Shown here: positions 10,423-22,240 of the stretch, in pieces
How positions within the stretch are numbered: position 1 is the first letter of the stretch
How the letters are laid out: each line of letters opens with the position of its first letter
Source: Stomoxys calcitrans
Taxonomy: Eukaryota > Arthropoda > Insecta > Diptera > Muscidae
Length of the DNA stretch: 64,000 nt
Assembly (NCBI RefSeq): GCF_963082655.1
Contig: NC_081552.1
Coordinates: forward strand, 198,322,781 to 198,386,780
Reading direction: 5' to 3'
Notes under the pieces: model-generated
Told to the model about the DNA's origin: nothing
The model's input: only the letters and a program-made list of their open reading frames with translations
Database searches by the model: none
Made by a program: the position numbers and the translations under genes

Positions 10423-10775
10423 CCCGGTATGGGAAAACTGTGAGCTCCACATGAGCTGTTACATTAAGGTTCGATCTGTGTGGTATTCATTGCTGTCACG
10501 AGAAGCTTAGCTTCGAGCTACAGGGCGCGTCCACAGGTTGCGGATAGTGGAATGCTCCATCCGGAGTAGTTGTAACTGTAGTCGCGGACAATCAGCGGTA
10601 CCGGCTCGTGCAAAAATACGGAGTGCCTACGATGCTCGATATGACAAGGCGAGTTATTGGCCACCCTGTTGCCGTGGCGATCGGTCCTTTGGACCGGAAC
10701 GAGCTCGCTCCCCTACAGGAGTTTGACGAGGATCGCCACCTCCACATAAAAATGTGGTTAAAACAATAACAACAT
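10423..10775 (+). mobile_element. 353-bp SINE-like non-autonomous insertion with structured 3' end
   Basis: It is bounded by an exact 14-bp duplication and splits the LINE-B endonuclease, whose reading continues on both sides. It encodes no protein. Near its 3' end are GGTCC-TTT-GGACC (10683-10695) inside an outer stem GGCGATC (10676-10682) with GATCGCC (10731-10737), then a CCACAT/ATGTGG hairpin (10742-10757) and a tail TTAAAACAATAACAAC. GGTTCGATC near 10470 resembles a tRNA B box, but no convincing A box is seen. A partly similar sequence lies at 37549-37700. It could be a SINE or a deleted LINE 3' end. Confidence 0.8.
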
Positions 10776-10789
10776 TATTATAAGTTGCA
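10776..10789. repeat. Target-site duplication, right copy (353-bp insertion)
   Basis: Exact repeat of 10409-10422. Confidence 0.9.
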
Positions 10790-12891
10790 ATCTAAACCGA
10801 CCTTTATTACCAGGACCTGGCAGGAGGTATTAGATATTACTTTTCTATCGGAAGATATAAGTGGAAGAATATGCAACTGGGAAGTGTTGGATGACCACAG
10901 CTTCTCTGATCATCGTTAGTTTAAGCCTTGGAAAAAATACTGCAGAAGTGGTCCCTCGACTAAACAGAAGAAAGGCGGATTGGGATCAATTTTGGCACAA
11001 ATTCTGTACGTCTTTTCCTTCTAGACCACAAAAGTGGAAACTGCGGAGGATGTAGACATAGACGGATCACGAAGGCCCCGAATGACTCGCTTGTGTCAGC
11101 ATGCCCTAATGCCAAGCCAAGGGCCAAACCGCGGCCACCATGGTGGACCCCAGAGCTGGTTGGTCTAAGGAAGGACTGCAGAAAACTCTTCAACAGTGCG
11201 AAAGCCACAAGAGCACCATACGATTTGGACTTCTTTTAGGCTGAGTTAAGACTATATAAGGGCGTGCTGAGAAGGCTCAGAACAAATCCTGGGTAGAATT
11301 CTGCAGCTCTGTGGAGGATACATCTGAGGCCTCTAGGTTAAGGAAGATTCTGTGCCTGAGACCTATTATGATAGGATATATTCAGAAGTCATAGAATGTA
11401 TGGACAATGTCTAGTGAGAAAACATTAAAACCACTCGTTGATACACATTTCCGGGGACATTCTCCGACGGACAACGTGGCGCCATAAGAGGTTGTCACTG
11501 GTATGCATTCGCCGGAGGTTATTAGGAAATTGTGTCTCGAGCCGAAAATCCTTTGGGCGATAAGAAGTTTCGAGTGCTTTAAATCGCATGGCCCTGATGA
11601 TGTATCACCGGTTGTATTACAAGCTGTGTCTGATAGACTGTTTCCTTGGCTTAGTGAGATATACTCTGCTTGTATCAGGGACACGAAGGTCATCTTCACT
11701 CCGAAAGCAGGAAAACCTTACCATACGAAGGCCGAAGATTTTCATCCTTTATGCTGAAGACTCTTGAGAGGTTGATGAAAACATATCTTAGGGCAAAGAT
11801 CCCTGGTAAAAGCAAATCCACTGAAACAGCCCTTCACGACCTAGTCGGCTACATAAACGGTTCTCTCGCTGTCAAGGAATATACATACAATAGTAGCATT
11901 TCTTGACAAAAAAGGTGCCGTTAGAAAGTTTATTAGTAACTTACTTACTAAAAGATGCATTACGACAGGCTTGGGATCTGGGGATCTAAAAAGTGGGTCA
12001 ACAGAGAAACACCTCAAGGAGGTGTACTGTCTTCTCCACTTTGGAATATAGTAATTAACAATATATTAATGTCTCTGGAAGAAGAAGGCGTAAAAGTGGT
12101 CGCGTATGCTGATGACGTGGCAATTGCGGTTAGGGGAAAGTTTCCCAGCACTCTAAGAGATATACTTCAGGAAGCTCTATGTACAAGAGCGTAGTGGGCT
12201 ATCAAAAGTGGTCTAGGTATCAATCCGAGCAAGACAGATGTAGTTCTTTTCAGCAGGAGGTACAAGTTGCCTACAGTGGAACCTGTCCTGAGAGGAGAGA
12301 ATGTTCCATTACAGAAAGCGCAAAATACCTTGGTGTTTTGCTGCACAGGAAATTGAACTTAAAATCCAACATTTTGGATGGGGCAAGAAAGGCAACTCTT
12401 GCTCTATACACCTGCAACAGAACTATTGGCAATAGTTAGGGATTTAGACCGAGTGTCATGCATTGGGTGTATACTGCATATGGTGTTGTGGTCTGGTGGA
12501 CGGCGCTTCAAAATACCACCTACTGCTCAATACTTAACCGGATCCAAAGGATGGCTTGATTGTGCATCACAGCCGCACTGAGATGACACCATCTGATGCA
12601 CTGAATTCAATGATACAACAAATGCCTCTGGATATTGCGGCGAGAAAAAATTGCTGCGTTCACTGCCGTGGGGTTATGGGAGATTTCTCTTTAGTCATGT
12701 GGCGGCTACAGACATTGTGTTATCCTTGATACAATATCCGATGTTCCAGGCAGTGTGGATTACACCCTACCTGAGCCGCTTTTTGATAAAAAGTACTGTA
12801 CTGTGTCTATCCCTGGTAATTGAAGTTATGTCGACTTCTATACGGATGGTTCCAAACTAGATGACCAGGTGACTTTACAAATGACCAGGTG

Positions 12892-15800
12892 AAAGACAAA
12901 ATTTCCATGAAATTTTCTCTAAAGACAAAATTTCCATGAAATTTTCTCTAAAGACAAAATTTCCATGAAATTTTCTCTAAAGACAAAATTTCCATGAAAT
13001 TTTCTCTAAAGACAAAATTTCATGGAAATTTTGTCTTTAGAGAAAATGAAAATTTTCCACGAAATTTTCTCTAAAGACAAAATTTCCATGAAATTTTCTC
13101 TGAAGACAAAATTTCCATGAAATTTTCTCTAAAGACAAAATTTCCATGAAATTTTCTCTAAAGACAAAATTTCCATGAAATTTTCTCTAAAGACAAAATT
13201 TCCATGAAATTTTCTCTGAAGACAAAATTTCCATGAAATTTTCTCTAAAGACAAAATTTCCATGAAATTTTCTCTAAAGACAAAATTTCCATGAAATTTT
13301 CTCTAAAGACATAGTTTCCATGAAATTTTCTCTAACGACAAAATTTCCATGAAATTTTCTCTAACGACAAAATTTCCATGAAATTTTCTCTAACGACAAA
13401 ATTTCCATGAAATTTTCTCTAACGACAAAATTTCCATGAAATTTTCTCTAACGACAAAATTTCCATGAAATTTTCTCTAAAGACAAAATTTCCATGAAAT
13501 TTTCTCTAAAGACAAAATTTCCATGAAATTTTCTCTAAAGACAAAATTTCCATGAAATTTTCTCTAACGACAAAATTTCCATAAAGACAAAATTTCCATG
13601 AAATTTTCTCTAAAGACAAAATTTCCATGAAATTTTCTCTAACGACAAAATTTCCATGAAATTTTCTCTAACGACAAAACTTCCATGAAATTTTCTCTAA
13701 AGACAAAATTTCCATGAAATTTTCTCTAAAGACAAAATTTCCATGAAATTTTCTCTAAAGACATAGTTTCCATGAAATTTTCTCTAACGACAAAATTTCC
13801 ATGAAATTTTCTCTAACGACAAAATTTCCATAAAGACAAAATTTCCATGAAATTTTCTCTAAAGACAAAATTTCCATGAAATTTTCTCTAAAGACAAAAT
13901 TTCCATGAAATTTTCTCTAAAGACAAAATTGCCATGAAATTTTCTCTAAAGACAAAATTTCCATGAAATTTTCTCTAAAGACAAAATTTCCATGAAATTT
14001 TCTCTAAAGACAAAATTTCCATGAAATTTTCTCTAAAGACAAAATTTCCATGAAATTTTCTCTAAAGACAAAATTTCCATGAAATTTTCACTAAAGACAA
14101 AATTTCCATGAAATTTTCTCTAAAGACAAAATTTCCATAAAATTTTCTCTAACGACAAAATTTCTATGAAATTTTCTCTATAGACAAAATTTCCATGAAA
14201 TTTTCTCTAAAGACAAAATTTCCACGAAATTTTCTCTAAAGACAAAATTTCCATGAAATTTTCTCTAAAGACAAAATTTCCATGAAATTTTCTCTAAAGA
14301 CAAAATTTCCATGAAATTTTCTCTAAAGACAAAATTTCCATGAAATTTTCTCTAAAGACAAAATTTCCATGAAATTTTCTCTAAAGACAAAATTTCCATG
14401 AAATTTTCTCTAAAGACAAAATTTCCATGAAATTTTCTCTAACGACAAAATTTCCATGAAATTTTCTCTAACGACAAAACTTCCATGAAATTTTCTCTAA
14501 AGACAAAATTTCCATGAAATTTTCTCTAAAGACAAAATTTCCATGAAACTTTCTCTAAAGACATAGTTTCCATGAAATTTTCTCTAACGACAAAATTTCC
14601 ATGAAATTTTCTCTAACGACAAAATTTCCATGAAATTTTCTCTAACGACAAAATTTCCATGAAATTTTCTCTAACGACAAAATTTCCATGAAATTTTCTC
14701 TAACGACAAAATTTCCATAAAGACAAAATTTCCATGAAATTTTCTCTAAAGACAAAATTTCCATGAAATTTTCTCTAAAGACAAAATTTCCATGAAATTT
14801 TCTCTAAAGACAAAATTTCCATGAAATTTTCTCTAAAGACAAAATTTCCATGAAATTTTCTCTAAAGACAAAATTTCCATGAAATTTTCTCTAACGACAA
14901 AATTTCCATGAAATTTTCTCTAACGACAAAATTTCCATGAAATTTTCTCTAACGACAAAATTTCCATGAAATTTTCTCTAACGACAAAATTTCCATAAAG
15001 ACAAAATTTCCATGAAATTTTCTCTAAAGACAAAATTTCCATGAAATTTTCTCTAACGACAAAATTTCCATGAAATTTTCTCTAACGACAAAACTTCCAT
15101 GAAATTTTCTCTAAAGACAAAATTTCCATGAAATTTTCTCTAAAGACAAAATTTCCATGAAATTTTCTCTAAAGACATAGTTTCCATGAAATTTTCTCTA
15201 ACGACAAAATTTCCATGAAATTTTCTCTAACGACAAAATTTCCATAAAGACAAAATTTCCATGAAATTTTCTCTAAAGACAAAATTTCCATGAAATTTTC
15301 TCTAAAGACAAAATTTCCATGAAATTTTCTCTAAAGACAAAATTTCCATGAAATTTTCTCTAAAGACAAAATTTCCATGAAATTTTCTCTAACGACAAAA
15401 TTTCGATGAAATTTTCTCTAAAGACAAAATTTTCATGAAATTTTCTCTAAAGACAAAATTTCCATGAAATTTTCTCTAAAGACAAGATTTCCATGAAATT
15501 TTCTCTAAAGACAAAATTTCCATGAAATTTTCTCTAAAGACAAAATTTCCATGAAATTTCCTCTAAAGACAAAATTTCCATGAAATTTTCTCTAAAGACA
15601 AAATTTCCATGAAATTTTCTCTAAAGACAAAATTTCCATGAAATTTTCTCTAAACACAAAATTTCCATGAAATTTTCTCTAAAGACAAAATTTCCATGAA
15701 ATTTTCTCTAAAGACAAAATTTCCATGAAATTTTCTCTAAAGACAAAATTTCCATGAAATTTTCTCTAAAGACAAAATTTCCATGAAATTTTCTCTAAAG

Positions 15801-16037
15801 ACAAAATTTCCATGAAATTTTCTCTAAAGACAAAATTTCCATGAAATTTCCTCTAAAGACAAAATTTCCATGAAATTTTCTCTAAAGACAAAATTTCCAT
15901 GAAATTTTCTCTAAAGACAAAATTTCCATGAAATTTTCTCTAAAGAAAAAATTTCCATGAAATTTTCTCTATAGACAAAATTTCCATGAAATGTTCTCTA
16001 AAGACAAAATTTCCATGAAATTTTCTCCAAAGTCAAA
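12892..16037 (+). repeat. 29-bp satellite array, about 3.1 kb (roughly 108 units)
   Basis: Units contain GACAAAATTTCCATG then AAATTTTCTCTAA and repeat every 29 bp; one clean unit is 12902-12930. Main variants are AAAG versus AACG before ACAAAA, ACATAGTTTCC (about 13310, 13765, 14566, 15177), AAAACTTCC (about 13677, 14477, 15092) and shortened units with CCATAAAGAC (about 13580, 13828, 14716, 14995, 15244). One unit is inverted at about 13015-13055. The array replaces the end of LINE-B RNase H. 29 is not a multiple of 3 and no long frame exists. Confidence 0.97.
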
Positions 16038-17545
16038 AGTTTTGAAAAAAAACGATCGATGTAAATCGAAACGTTTTTAATTTATTTGCCACCACTGTGC
16101 AGTAATAACAAAATACAGTAATGTCGTCTACTTCGTAGAGCACTTGAAAATAAGCACATATTCTTCAAATGGGTTAATGAATAAATTGTTGACCATGGTT
16201 CCTAGTTGGGATTGGCTTCAATTTGGTTTGCAACGAGATTTGCTGATGAAGCTGGTGGCATCATTACACGTGCAGGCCTGTTGCCTTATACATGCAGCAA
16301 CACATTTAGAAAAGGATAAAAACACACCATCTCAATTAATATTTCAAGCCATTCTTGTCTTATAATGGTCAATAGCATAAACTCAAATAATCCAAAAATA
16401 AACCGAAATGGCATTGGAAGTAAGTGTACCCTAGCAAGTAGCTAAACAGAATGAAACAAACTCATATCTCAAGACATTTAAAGCAATTTGCTTTAAGAAT
16501 TCTGAGCCCTTTGCATGACATTAACTATAAAATGTGAATACCAGGAATAGTGTTTATATAGGACATATTTTAAATGTAAATATTAGAGTGGGACAGTTTT
16601 TTTTTTTCCGGCATGACGAGTTTTAAGAAGTTTTTCTCAAGAGACCATGTTAAAATCGATCTTTAGATATTTTACGACAATGTAAGTTCGTTGGTAACCA
16701 GGCGAAACGGCTAAAGTTAAAATCCTTGAAGGATTCGTACGTTGGCGCGAATGTTGGTGTTAAGGTGAAAATAGTACTACAAGTTGGTGTATATGGTTCA
16801 TAAAAATTGTCCCTTCCTAATATATGCCATATATGCCTTATAGTCTGGTCTTGCCTTTGACAGCATTTTTACGCTACAAGAAAGGATGTTGGGGAAAACG
16901 TTGCAGTAAAGATGTCCTTTTGACTTTTTTAGTGGGATAGCATCATAACTTTTTGTGTTAATATCAATGTAAAACTGTCATGCATATCTAACCGGTCACT
17001 TGTGTGTTTGGCAAATGTTTAGTACTTTGCGAGCAAAATATGCACAGGCAAAGAAAAATAATAAAAATGTCGATAAGTTTTAACACCACCAACCACTCAT
17101 TTAATATCTATTGTATTGTGGTCGAACAACTTGGTAAGGATTATGAACGTCAATTTTTATGAAAATCCATAAAACAAACACTCGGGCAACAAAACTAGCG
17201 GATTACTCACTCATCATGACCGCAAAAAGATTATCACAAAGAACTGAGCGTGTTTTAAGACGTGAGCAAGGGTTTGTGAAAAAATGGCACTTACTAACGA
17301 AGAAAAATCACATTGCGCACAAATCATACCTGAAATAAAAAAGAAGTGAAAAAAAGTTAATTTGATTCGTAGAAAACAAAGTTGTATGCAATGACAAGGT
17401 GAATAAATCAACAGGAAGAAATTTTATATTTTTTGAGAAAGTTCTATTGTGTAGAAATAAGTCATAAATGTGGCCAATTGAATTAAATGAACCAATTCCA
17501 AACATCCTAAAACACATAAAAGTCAATTGAAATGACCGATTGGGC
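16038..17545. other. Unassigned single-copy-looking DNA
   Basis: I see no gene, known repeat end or domain in this stretch. It starts with ACGATCGATGTAAATCG just beyond the satellite and contains short open frames without recognisable motifs. It may be one of the few pieces of host intergenic or intronic DNA here. Confidence 0.45.
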
Positions 17546-18389
17546 ACTGCGTAGATGGGCCGTAGGCTCGAAATTGGGCCTGCATCCGAGAAAAGTCTAC
17601 TGGCCCCATAGTAGCGTAATTAGACCGATACTTACTTTCGCCTCAGTAGGTTGATGGACTGCGATGAAGAAAAAGTGCAACGTAAGGACCATACATCAGG
17701 TTCAGAGAACATGTTGTCTTGGCATAGGCGAAGCTATGAGGACCACGCCCACTAGGGCATTGGGGACTATTCTAGATATCTTACCCATTGACATGCAGAT
17801 TTAGCGCGAAACAGCCACTGCGGCTATAAGACTTCAGGCGATGGGAGAATGGATTGAGGATGGGAGCAGCTCATACCATCGCAGTATAATCGAGACGACG
17901 ATAGGAAAGCTGAATGTAATGGAAGAGGATCCCAGTCGGATACCTGAGGCGACACTTGAGGTCGAGTGCGAGGCGCTGCTACCAGCGGCACAATCTTGGA
18001 TTGACCGTACCCAGGTATTCCCATCTGGAAGATCATGTATGGATTGAAGCTAGAGGACAGAGTGGACCTGGGGGTCTACATTGAGAACCCAGGGACTGAG
18101 CTATGTTATAGGCTGCCTGACCATAATACGGTCCTGCAGCCGGAGATCCAGACAATCACGGAATGCGCGAGGACGTCGAGTGTAAACATCTTTACGGACA
18201 GTAAATAGGCCATAAGGGCAATAACAACCAGCAGGCTAAGATAACAAACAGTCTTGAAATGTAAGCAGATTAACGCCTTCTCTGCGAATGGCACGATGCT
18301 CATATTTTGCGTGCCGGGCCATAGCGTAGTAACTGAGAATGGTAGAGAGCAAGCGATTTGGCAGTGAAGGCCAGAGAACTGCCGCCAAT
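17546..18389 (+). pseudogene. LINE-A RT C-terminus and RNase H pseudogene
   Basis: It begins with the same CACTnnGTAGAnGGGCCGTAGG phrase seen at 1500 and 57070, so it is the LINE-A thumb region. It then includes about 580 bp (17660-18240) that are deleted from the 517-2036 copy, including an RNase H stretch near 18190 (IFTDSK). It continues with the segment resembling NSLEMxAD..INAFSANGTMLIF and a GHSVVTENG block (about 18310). Stops occur throughout. It is cut at 18389 by a reverse-strand family A fragment. This copy supplies the best view of LINE-A sequence between RT and RNase H. Confidence 0.72.
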
Positions 18390-18705
18390 AAACTTTTTTT
18401 TATACCCTCCACCATAGGATGGGGGTATACTAATTTCGCCACTCTGTTTGTAACTCCTTGAAATATTCGTCTTAGACCCCACCATGTATATATATTCTTG
18501 ATCGTCATGACATTTTAAGTCGATCTAGCCATGCCCGTCTGTCCGTTTGTCTGTCGAAAGCACGCAAACTTTCGAAGGCGTAAAGCTATCCGCTTGAAAT
18601 TTTGTACAAATTCTTCTTATTAGTGTAGGTCGGTTGTGATTGTAAATGGCCCATATCGGTCCATGTTTTTATATAGCTGCCATATAAACCGATCTGGGGG
18701 AAAGG
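18390..18705 (-). repeat. Family A 3' terminal fragment
   Basis: Starting from the end TATACCCTCCACCATAGGAT, the reverse strand holds the family A terminal block (GGTCTTAGACGAATATTTC-like, then an ACGGACATGG-like run) and one partial module with ATATAAACCGATCTG. It is truncated where LINE-E begins. Confidence 0.8.
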
Positions 18706-19668
18706 ATGTACTGCTTATGGACATTTGTCTTAAATCTTTGGATGTCAAAGTGGGTGGGAAAAATATTAGCCGGAAGTCGATTACACATACGACTGGTTCG
18801 AGCGAAATAATTCTCTCTAAATGCATTGGGCGGTCCGCTGGTCAATCAATTACAAACGGGTGTGAGTTCCTGGATTGTCTAGTATCTCCGACATACATCC
18901 TTACATCAGGAATAAGAAGACGAATATCAGACGAACACACACCATGAAAGCACCAATAGAACAGTGTCAAACAACCCACATTGCGACGATGATAAAGGGA
19001 GGCAATAGATTTGGATATCCCACTGTCTCCTCTGTACACGGTCCAGTAGCTACAGTCATGATTTTGAAGCCTCAGCCTATACATGTGAGCAGTACTCCAT
19101 TTTCGCCCTAATGAAACTGGTGTAGATGTTAAGAAGATCAGACGGAGTGAAGTATTTCTTACACCGTTTAAGGAAACACTTGAATGCTTTTTTCGATACT
19201 TCGAATACATGTTTCGCCCAACGGACATCACTTGGTATTTTCATGCCCAGAACATCAAGAGCTTCTGATTGCTGAACATCTACACCGTTGATAGACAGAG
19301 ATGATCGTAATGGGTGAGTGAATCGTTTGTGTGACAACAAGCAGCACTGAGTCTTCCGTGGATTAAAATCTACTCAATTCATTCGACCCCACTCAAAGAT
19401 GGCCAGCAAATCCTGGCAAAGTATATCGTCCATAACTCGCCTCTTATCCTCAATCTATCGAAGACTCGGCCTATGGTCGAATGAGTACGAATGACAGAGA
19501 TTACTGTCATCCGCAAAAGAGTAAATCGGATTCGATGTCTGATCCAACAGATGGTTGATGAAAATAAGAAAAAGAGAAGGAGAAAGATGAGAACCCATCT
19601 TTAACGACTCGAATAGTGCGATCTTTGAGAAAGCTGGAAATAAATCGAACGAAGCCATTACGACGAAT
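18706..19668 (-). pseudogene. LINE-E: CR1/Jockey-like RT pseudogene (reverse strand)
   Basis: Reading leftwards from 19668, the frame shows SLFLIFINHLL, SFADDSNLCHSYSFD with FADD at 19506-19517, then NPRKTQCCLLSHKR and LDVLGMKIPSDVRWAKH. Next come FLKRCKKYFTPSDLLNIY, RAKMEYCSHV, RRNVGCLTLFYWCFHGVC and finally SRNSHPFVID and a C-terminal stretch to about 18706. The catalytic FADD is kept, but several frameshifts (near 19080, 19230 and 19330) and stops break the protein. The 5' two-thirds (endonuclease and RT fingers) is missing. It is not close to LINE-A, LINE-B or the Jockey copy at 3.2 kb. CR1 versus Jockey placement is uncertain. Confidence 0.82.
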
Positions 19669-20098
19669 GCGTAAGTAACCCTGTGGAACAGCGAAACGGT
19701 CGGTAGGACGGCGAATATTCTATGGGGGGATCCACATCGTGAGAAGACGAGGATATTACAGAAAGGAAGTAAAAAGGAGGTCAGTATAGCTATTGGTATC
19801 ATACGAGCTAACATATGTAAAATCGGTGCGGCAAGTGATAGCGTGTGTTGGGCATGCGGGGAAGATGATGAGACGTTGAAGCATTTGCTTTGTCATTGCC
19901 CGTCTTTCGCGTCTAACAGATACCGGCACTTAGGTGGGGACACACTACCAGACACGAACCAACTTAGGGGGGATGGAATGGAAAACAATTAAGAATTTTG
20001 TAAGAAGCACGGGATTCCTAACATCGATTTTTTTGAGCTTACTTTTTTGTATTTAGAGCGCACAAAAAGCCGATTACTGGCTTATTATTTGGATTAAT
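19669..20098 (+). pseudogene. LINE-A 3' tail with zinc knuckle, copy 1
   Basis: It contains TLWNSETVGRTANILWG, then a zinc-binding pattern in CWACGEDDETLKHLLCHCP (about 19846-19905) and NRYRHLGGDTLPDTNQ, ending with 3' UTR including GTATTTAGAGCGCACAA (about 20051). This is the C-terminal end of the LINE-A polyprotein, with the same words as the end of the copy at 517-2036. A frameshift follows the knuckle. Confidence 0.8.
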
Positions 20099-20412
20099 AT
20101 TTGCCAGCTCAAGCTCACTCATGTCAAATCGGTGGGGCAAGTGAAAGCACGTGTAGGGCATGCAGGTAAGATAATGAGACGTTGAAGCATTTCGTATGTC
20201 ATTGCCCGGTTTTCGCGTTTAACAGATACCAGCACTTAGGTGGGGACACAATACCAGACATGAACCAACCTAGGGGCGTGGCATGGAAAACAGCTAAGGA
20301 TTTTGTTAGTAGCGCGGAATTTCTAACTTAGATTTTCTTTTTCTTTTTTTTTTTGTATTTAGTGGCATGGGGCGTATTAATATCTGCACCCTCTTTTCAA
20401 CCTATCCTAACC
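20099..20412 (+). pseudogene. LINE-A 3' tail, tandem copy 2 ending in CCTATCCTAACCT
   Basis: This is a second, slightly different copy of the same tail (RHLGGDTIPDMNQ-like and GVAWKTAKDFV), followed by a pyrimidine run and the terminus CCTATCCTAACCT. Two adjacent 3' ends imply one insertion next to another or a tandem duplication. The CCTAACC end matches that at 8533. Confidence 0.78.
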
Positions 20413-20740
<328 letters not shown>

Positions 20741-21205
20741 ACTTAAACCTACTCTAATATATGCATATTGTTGTGCTGAGACAGGCGATCTCTAGGAATT
20801 TTTGCCTTAAGGCATGTTTCTATCTACTTCTCAACTGGTCCATACTTAATAAGACTTTTGAATGTATCCTACCGTAATAGGTTTGGAGGCTAGACGCCTA
20901 GGATGTATTCTCTACGAATTTGCTCTTAACCTTTTTACCTTTTTCAGCACGCACTTGCATTTTCAACCTCTTAAGCCTAAAAGACCCCGAAACAGCGCCC
21001 TAATACAAGACAACATTAACGGAGAAGCTGCAAAATTACATACATAGGCCGAAATAACAGCAGCATTAACGGAGACGGCCACCTCTATCATAGCCATTGA
21101 AAATAAAACACCGGAAAAGTCTACGCAACGCTCTGCTACGGCAAAATCAAGTGTAACTAAAATCGCAGCCAGAACTGAATATCACGAAGAGCGACCTTAC
21201 CCAGT
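20741..21205. other. Unassigned DNA upstream of LINE-C
   Basis: No motif was recognised. The last part runs directly into the hAT MITE target site and continues beyond it, so at least the right end may be upstream LINE-C sequence. Confidence 0.4.
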
Positions 21206-21213
21206 GTAAGAAC

Positions 21214-21605
21214 CAGAGCTGGTTAAATATCGATAATCGCAACATTCGATATTTTTGATCGTTTCAATAATAAATATCGATAGTATCGTTAATTTCCCAT
21301 TACCAATATTTCAAACGATAATAAGAAGTAAAAATTTGGACATCGATTTATACAAAAGCAATATCAATGCACAGATCAAATAACACGAAGGTTAATAAAG
21401 TCAGTTGAAGGTCATGAGAGAAATCATTAAACAAAATGTTAGCCTAATCGGATGAAAATAGCGCCCTCTATAGGCGCGTTGTATCTTAGAGGTTACATTC
21501 AGTGTCGGATTGCTAATTTTTGTTTAGTTTTGCAAAAAAAATAATTCTTCTTCAGTCAAAAAATATCGATAGCATCGATAGTGCCATCGATATTTTGCAG
21601 CTCTA
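21214..21605. mobile_element. hAT-type MITE (392 bp) with 8-bp target duplication
   Basis: GTAAGAAC is duplicated at 21206-21213 and 21606-21613. The ends are CAGAGCTGGTTAAATATCGA on the left and, as complement, TAGAGCTGCAAAATATCGAT on the right. Eight-base duplications and CAGAG-type ends are characteristic of hAT elements. The interior is non-coding, AT-rich and carries TATCGATA at 21228-21235, 21275-21282 and 21564-21571. Confidence 0.85.
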
Positions 21606-21926
21606 GTAAGAACTGGAGGGGGATTACATTGCTAAACGCAATAAATAAAATGACGCCAAGTCTTCTTCTGCAGCGTATTTCGCCTGCACTTGATAGCATT
21701 TTGAGGAAGGAACATGCCAGGACGTTCTTGTGACGACCACATTATCTCACTGCGCATAATCATTGAACCGTCTGCAGAACTAAATATAACACCGATACCT
21801 TTTATTCATCGACTTCGAGCGTGCTTTTGACACACTTTCGCGAAGTTCAATGTGGAGTACGCTGTTGAATAAGAATATCCCTGAAAAAGTCATGCCACTA
21901 ATTAGGGAGCTGTATAGCAATGCTGA

Positions 21927-22240
21927 GAAGGTCACCGTAGTTCAGCATGTCCGCCTATGATGCTGCACGCTTGGGTTCGAGTCCAGGCGAGACTATTAGA
22001 AAAAATTTTCAGCGGTGGTTTCCCCTCCCAATGCTGGCAACATTTATGAGGTATTATGCCATGTAAAACTTCTCTCCAAAGAGGAGTTGCACTGTGGCAC
22101 GCCGTTCGGACTCGACTATAAAAAAGAGGCCCCTTATCATTGAGCTTAAACTTGAATCGGACTGCACTTATTGATTTGTGAGAAGTTTGCCCCTGTTCCT
22201 TAGTGGAATGTTCATGGGCAAAATTTGCAATTAGCATAGG
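21927..22240 (+). mobile_element. tRNA-derived SINE (about 314 bp) with 8-bp duplication
   Basis: AATGCTGA is duplicated at 21919-21926 and 22241-22248. The head has a damaged A box (GTAGTTCAGCATG) and a B box GGGTTCGAGTCC, followed by the family body (GTGGCACGCCGTTCGGACTC) and the tail GGCAAAATTTGCAATTAGCA. It is inserted in LINE-C RT. Confidence 0.9.

Larger units (their letters stand above)
10012..12891 (+). pseudogene. LINE-B (R1/LOA-like) pseudogene: endonuclease, RT and start of RNase H
   Basis: Domains in order. The endonuclease starts within the flanking target copy and shows ACILAKSSLNVF (about 10125) and GSDANAHHQIW (about 10330). It resumes after the 10423-10775 insertion with TRTWQEVLDITF and SFSDHR (about 10900). 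The linker has PWWTPELVGLRKDCRKLF (about 11140). The RT shows GPDDVSPVVLQ (about 11590), VIFTPKAGK (about 11690), TPQGGVLSSPLWN (about 12010), YADD at 12105-12116 and KYLGVLLHRKLNL (about 12325). The thumb has VVVWWTALQ (about 12490). An RNase H opening FYTDGSKLDD lies at about 12835. The 29-bp satellite replaces the rest of RNase H. Many frameshifts and stops make it non-functional. It hosts the RTE copy on its left and the SINE-like insertion in its endonuclease. Confidence 0.85.

Noticed and set aside
12892..16037. CRISPR-like direct repeats of 29 bp
   Set aside because: Units are contiguous without spacers, carry graded variants, and lie in fly nuclear DNA. This is a satellite.
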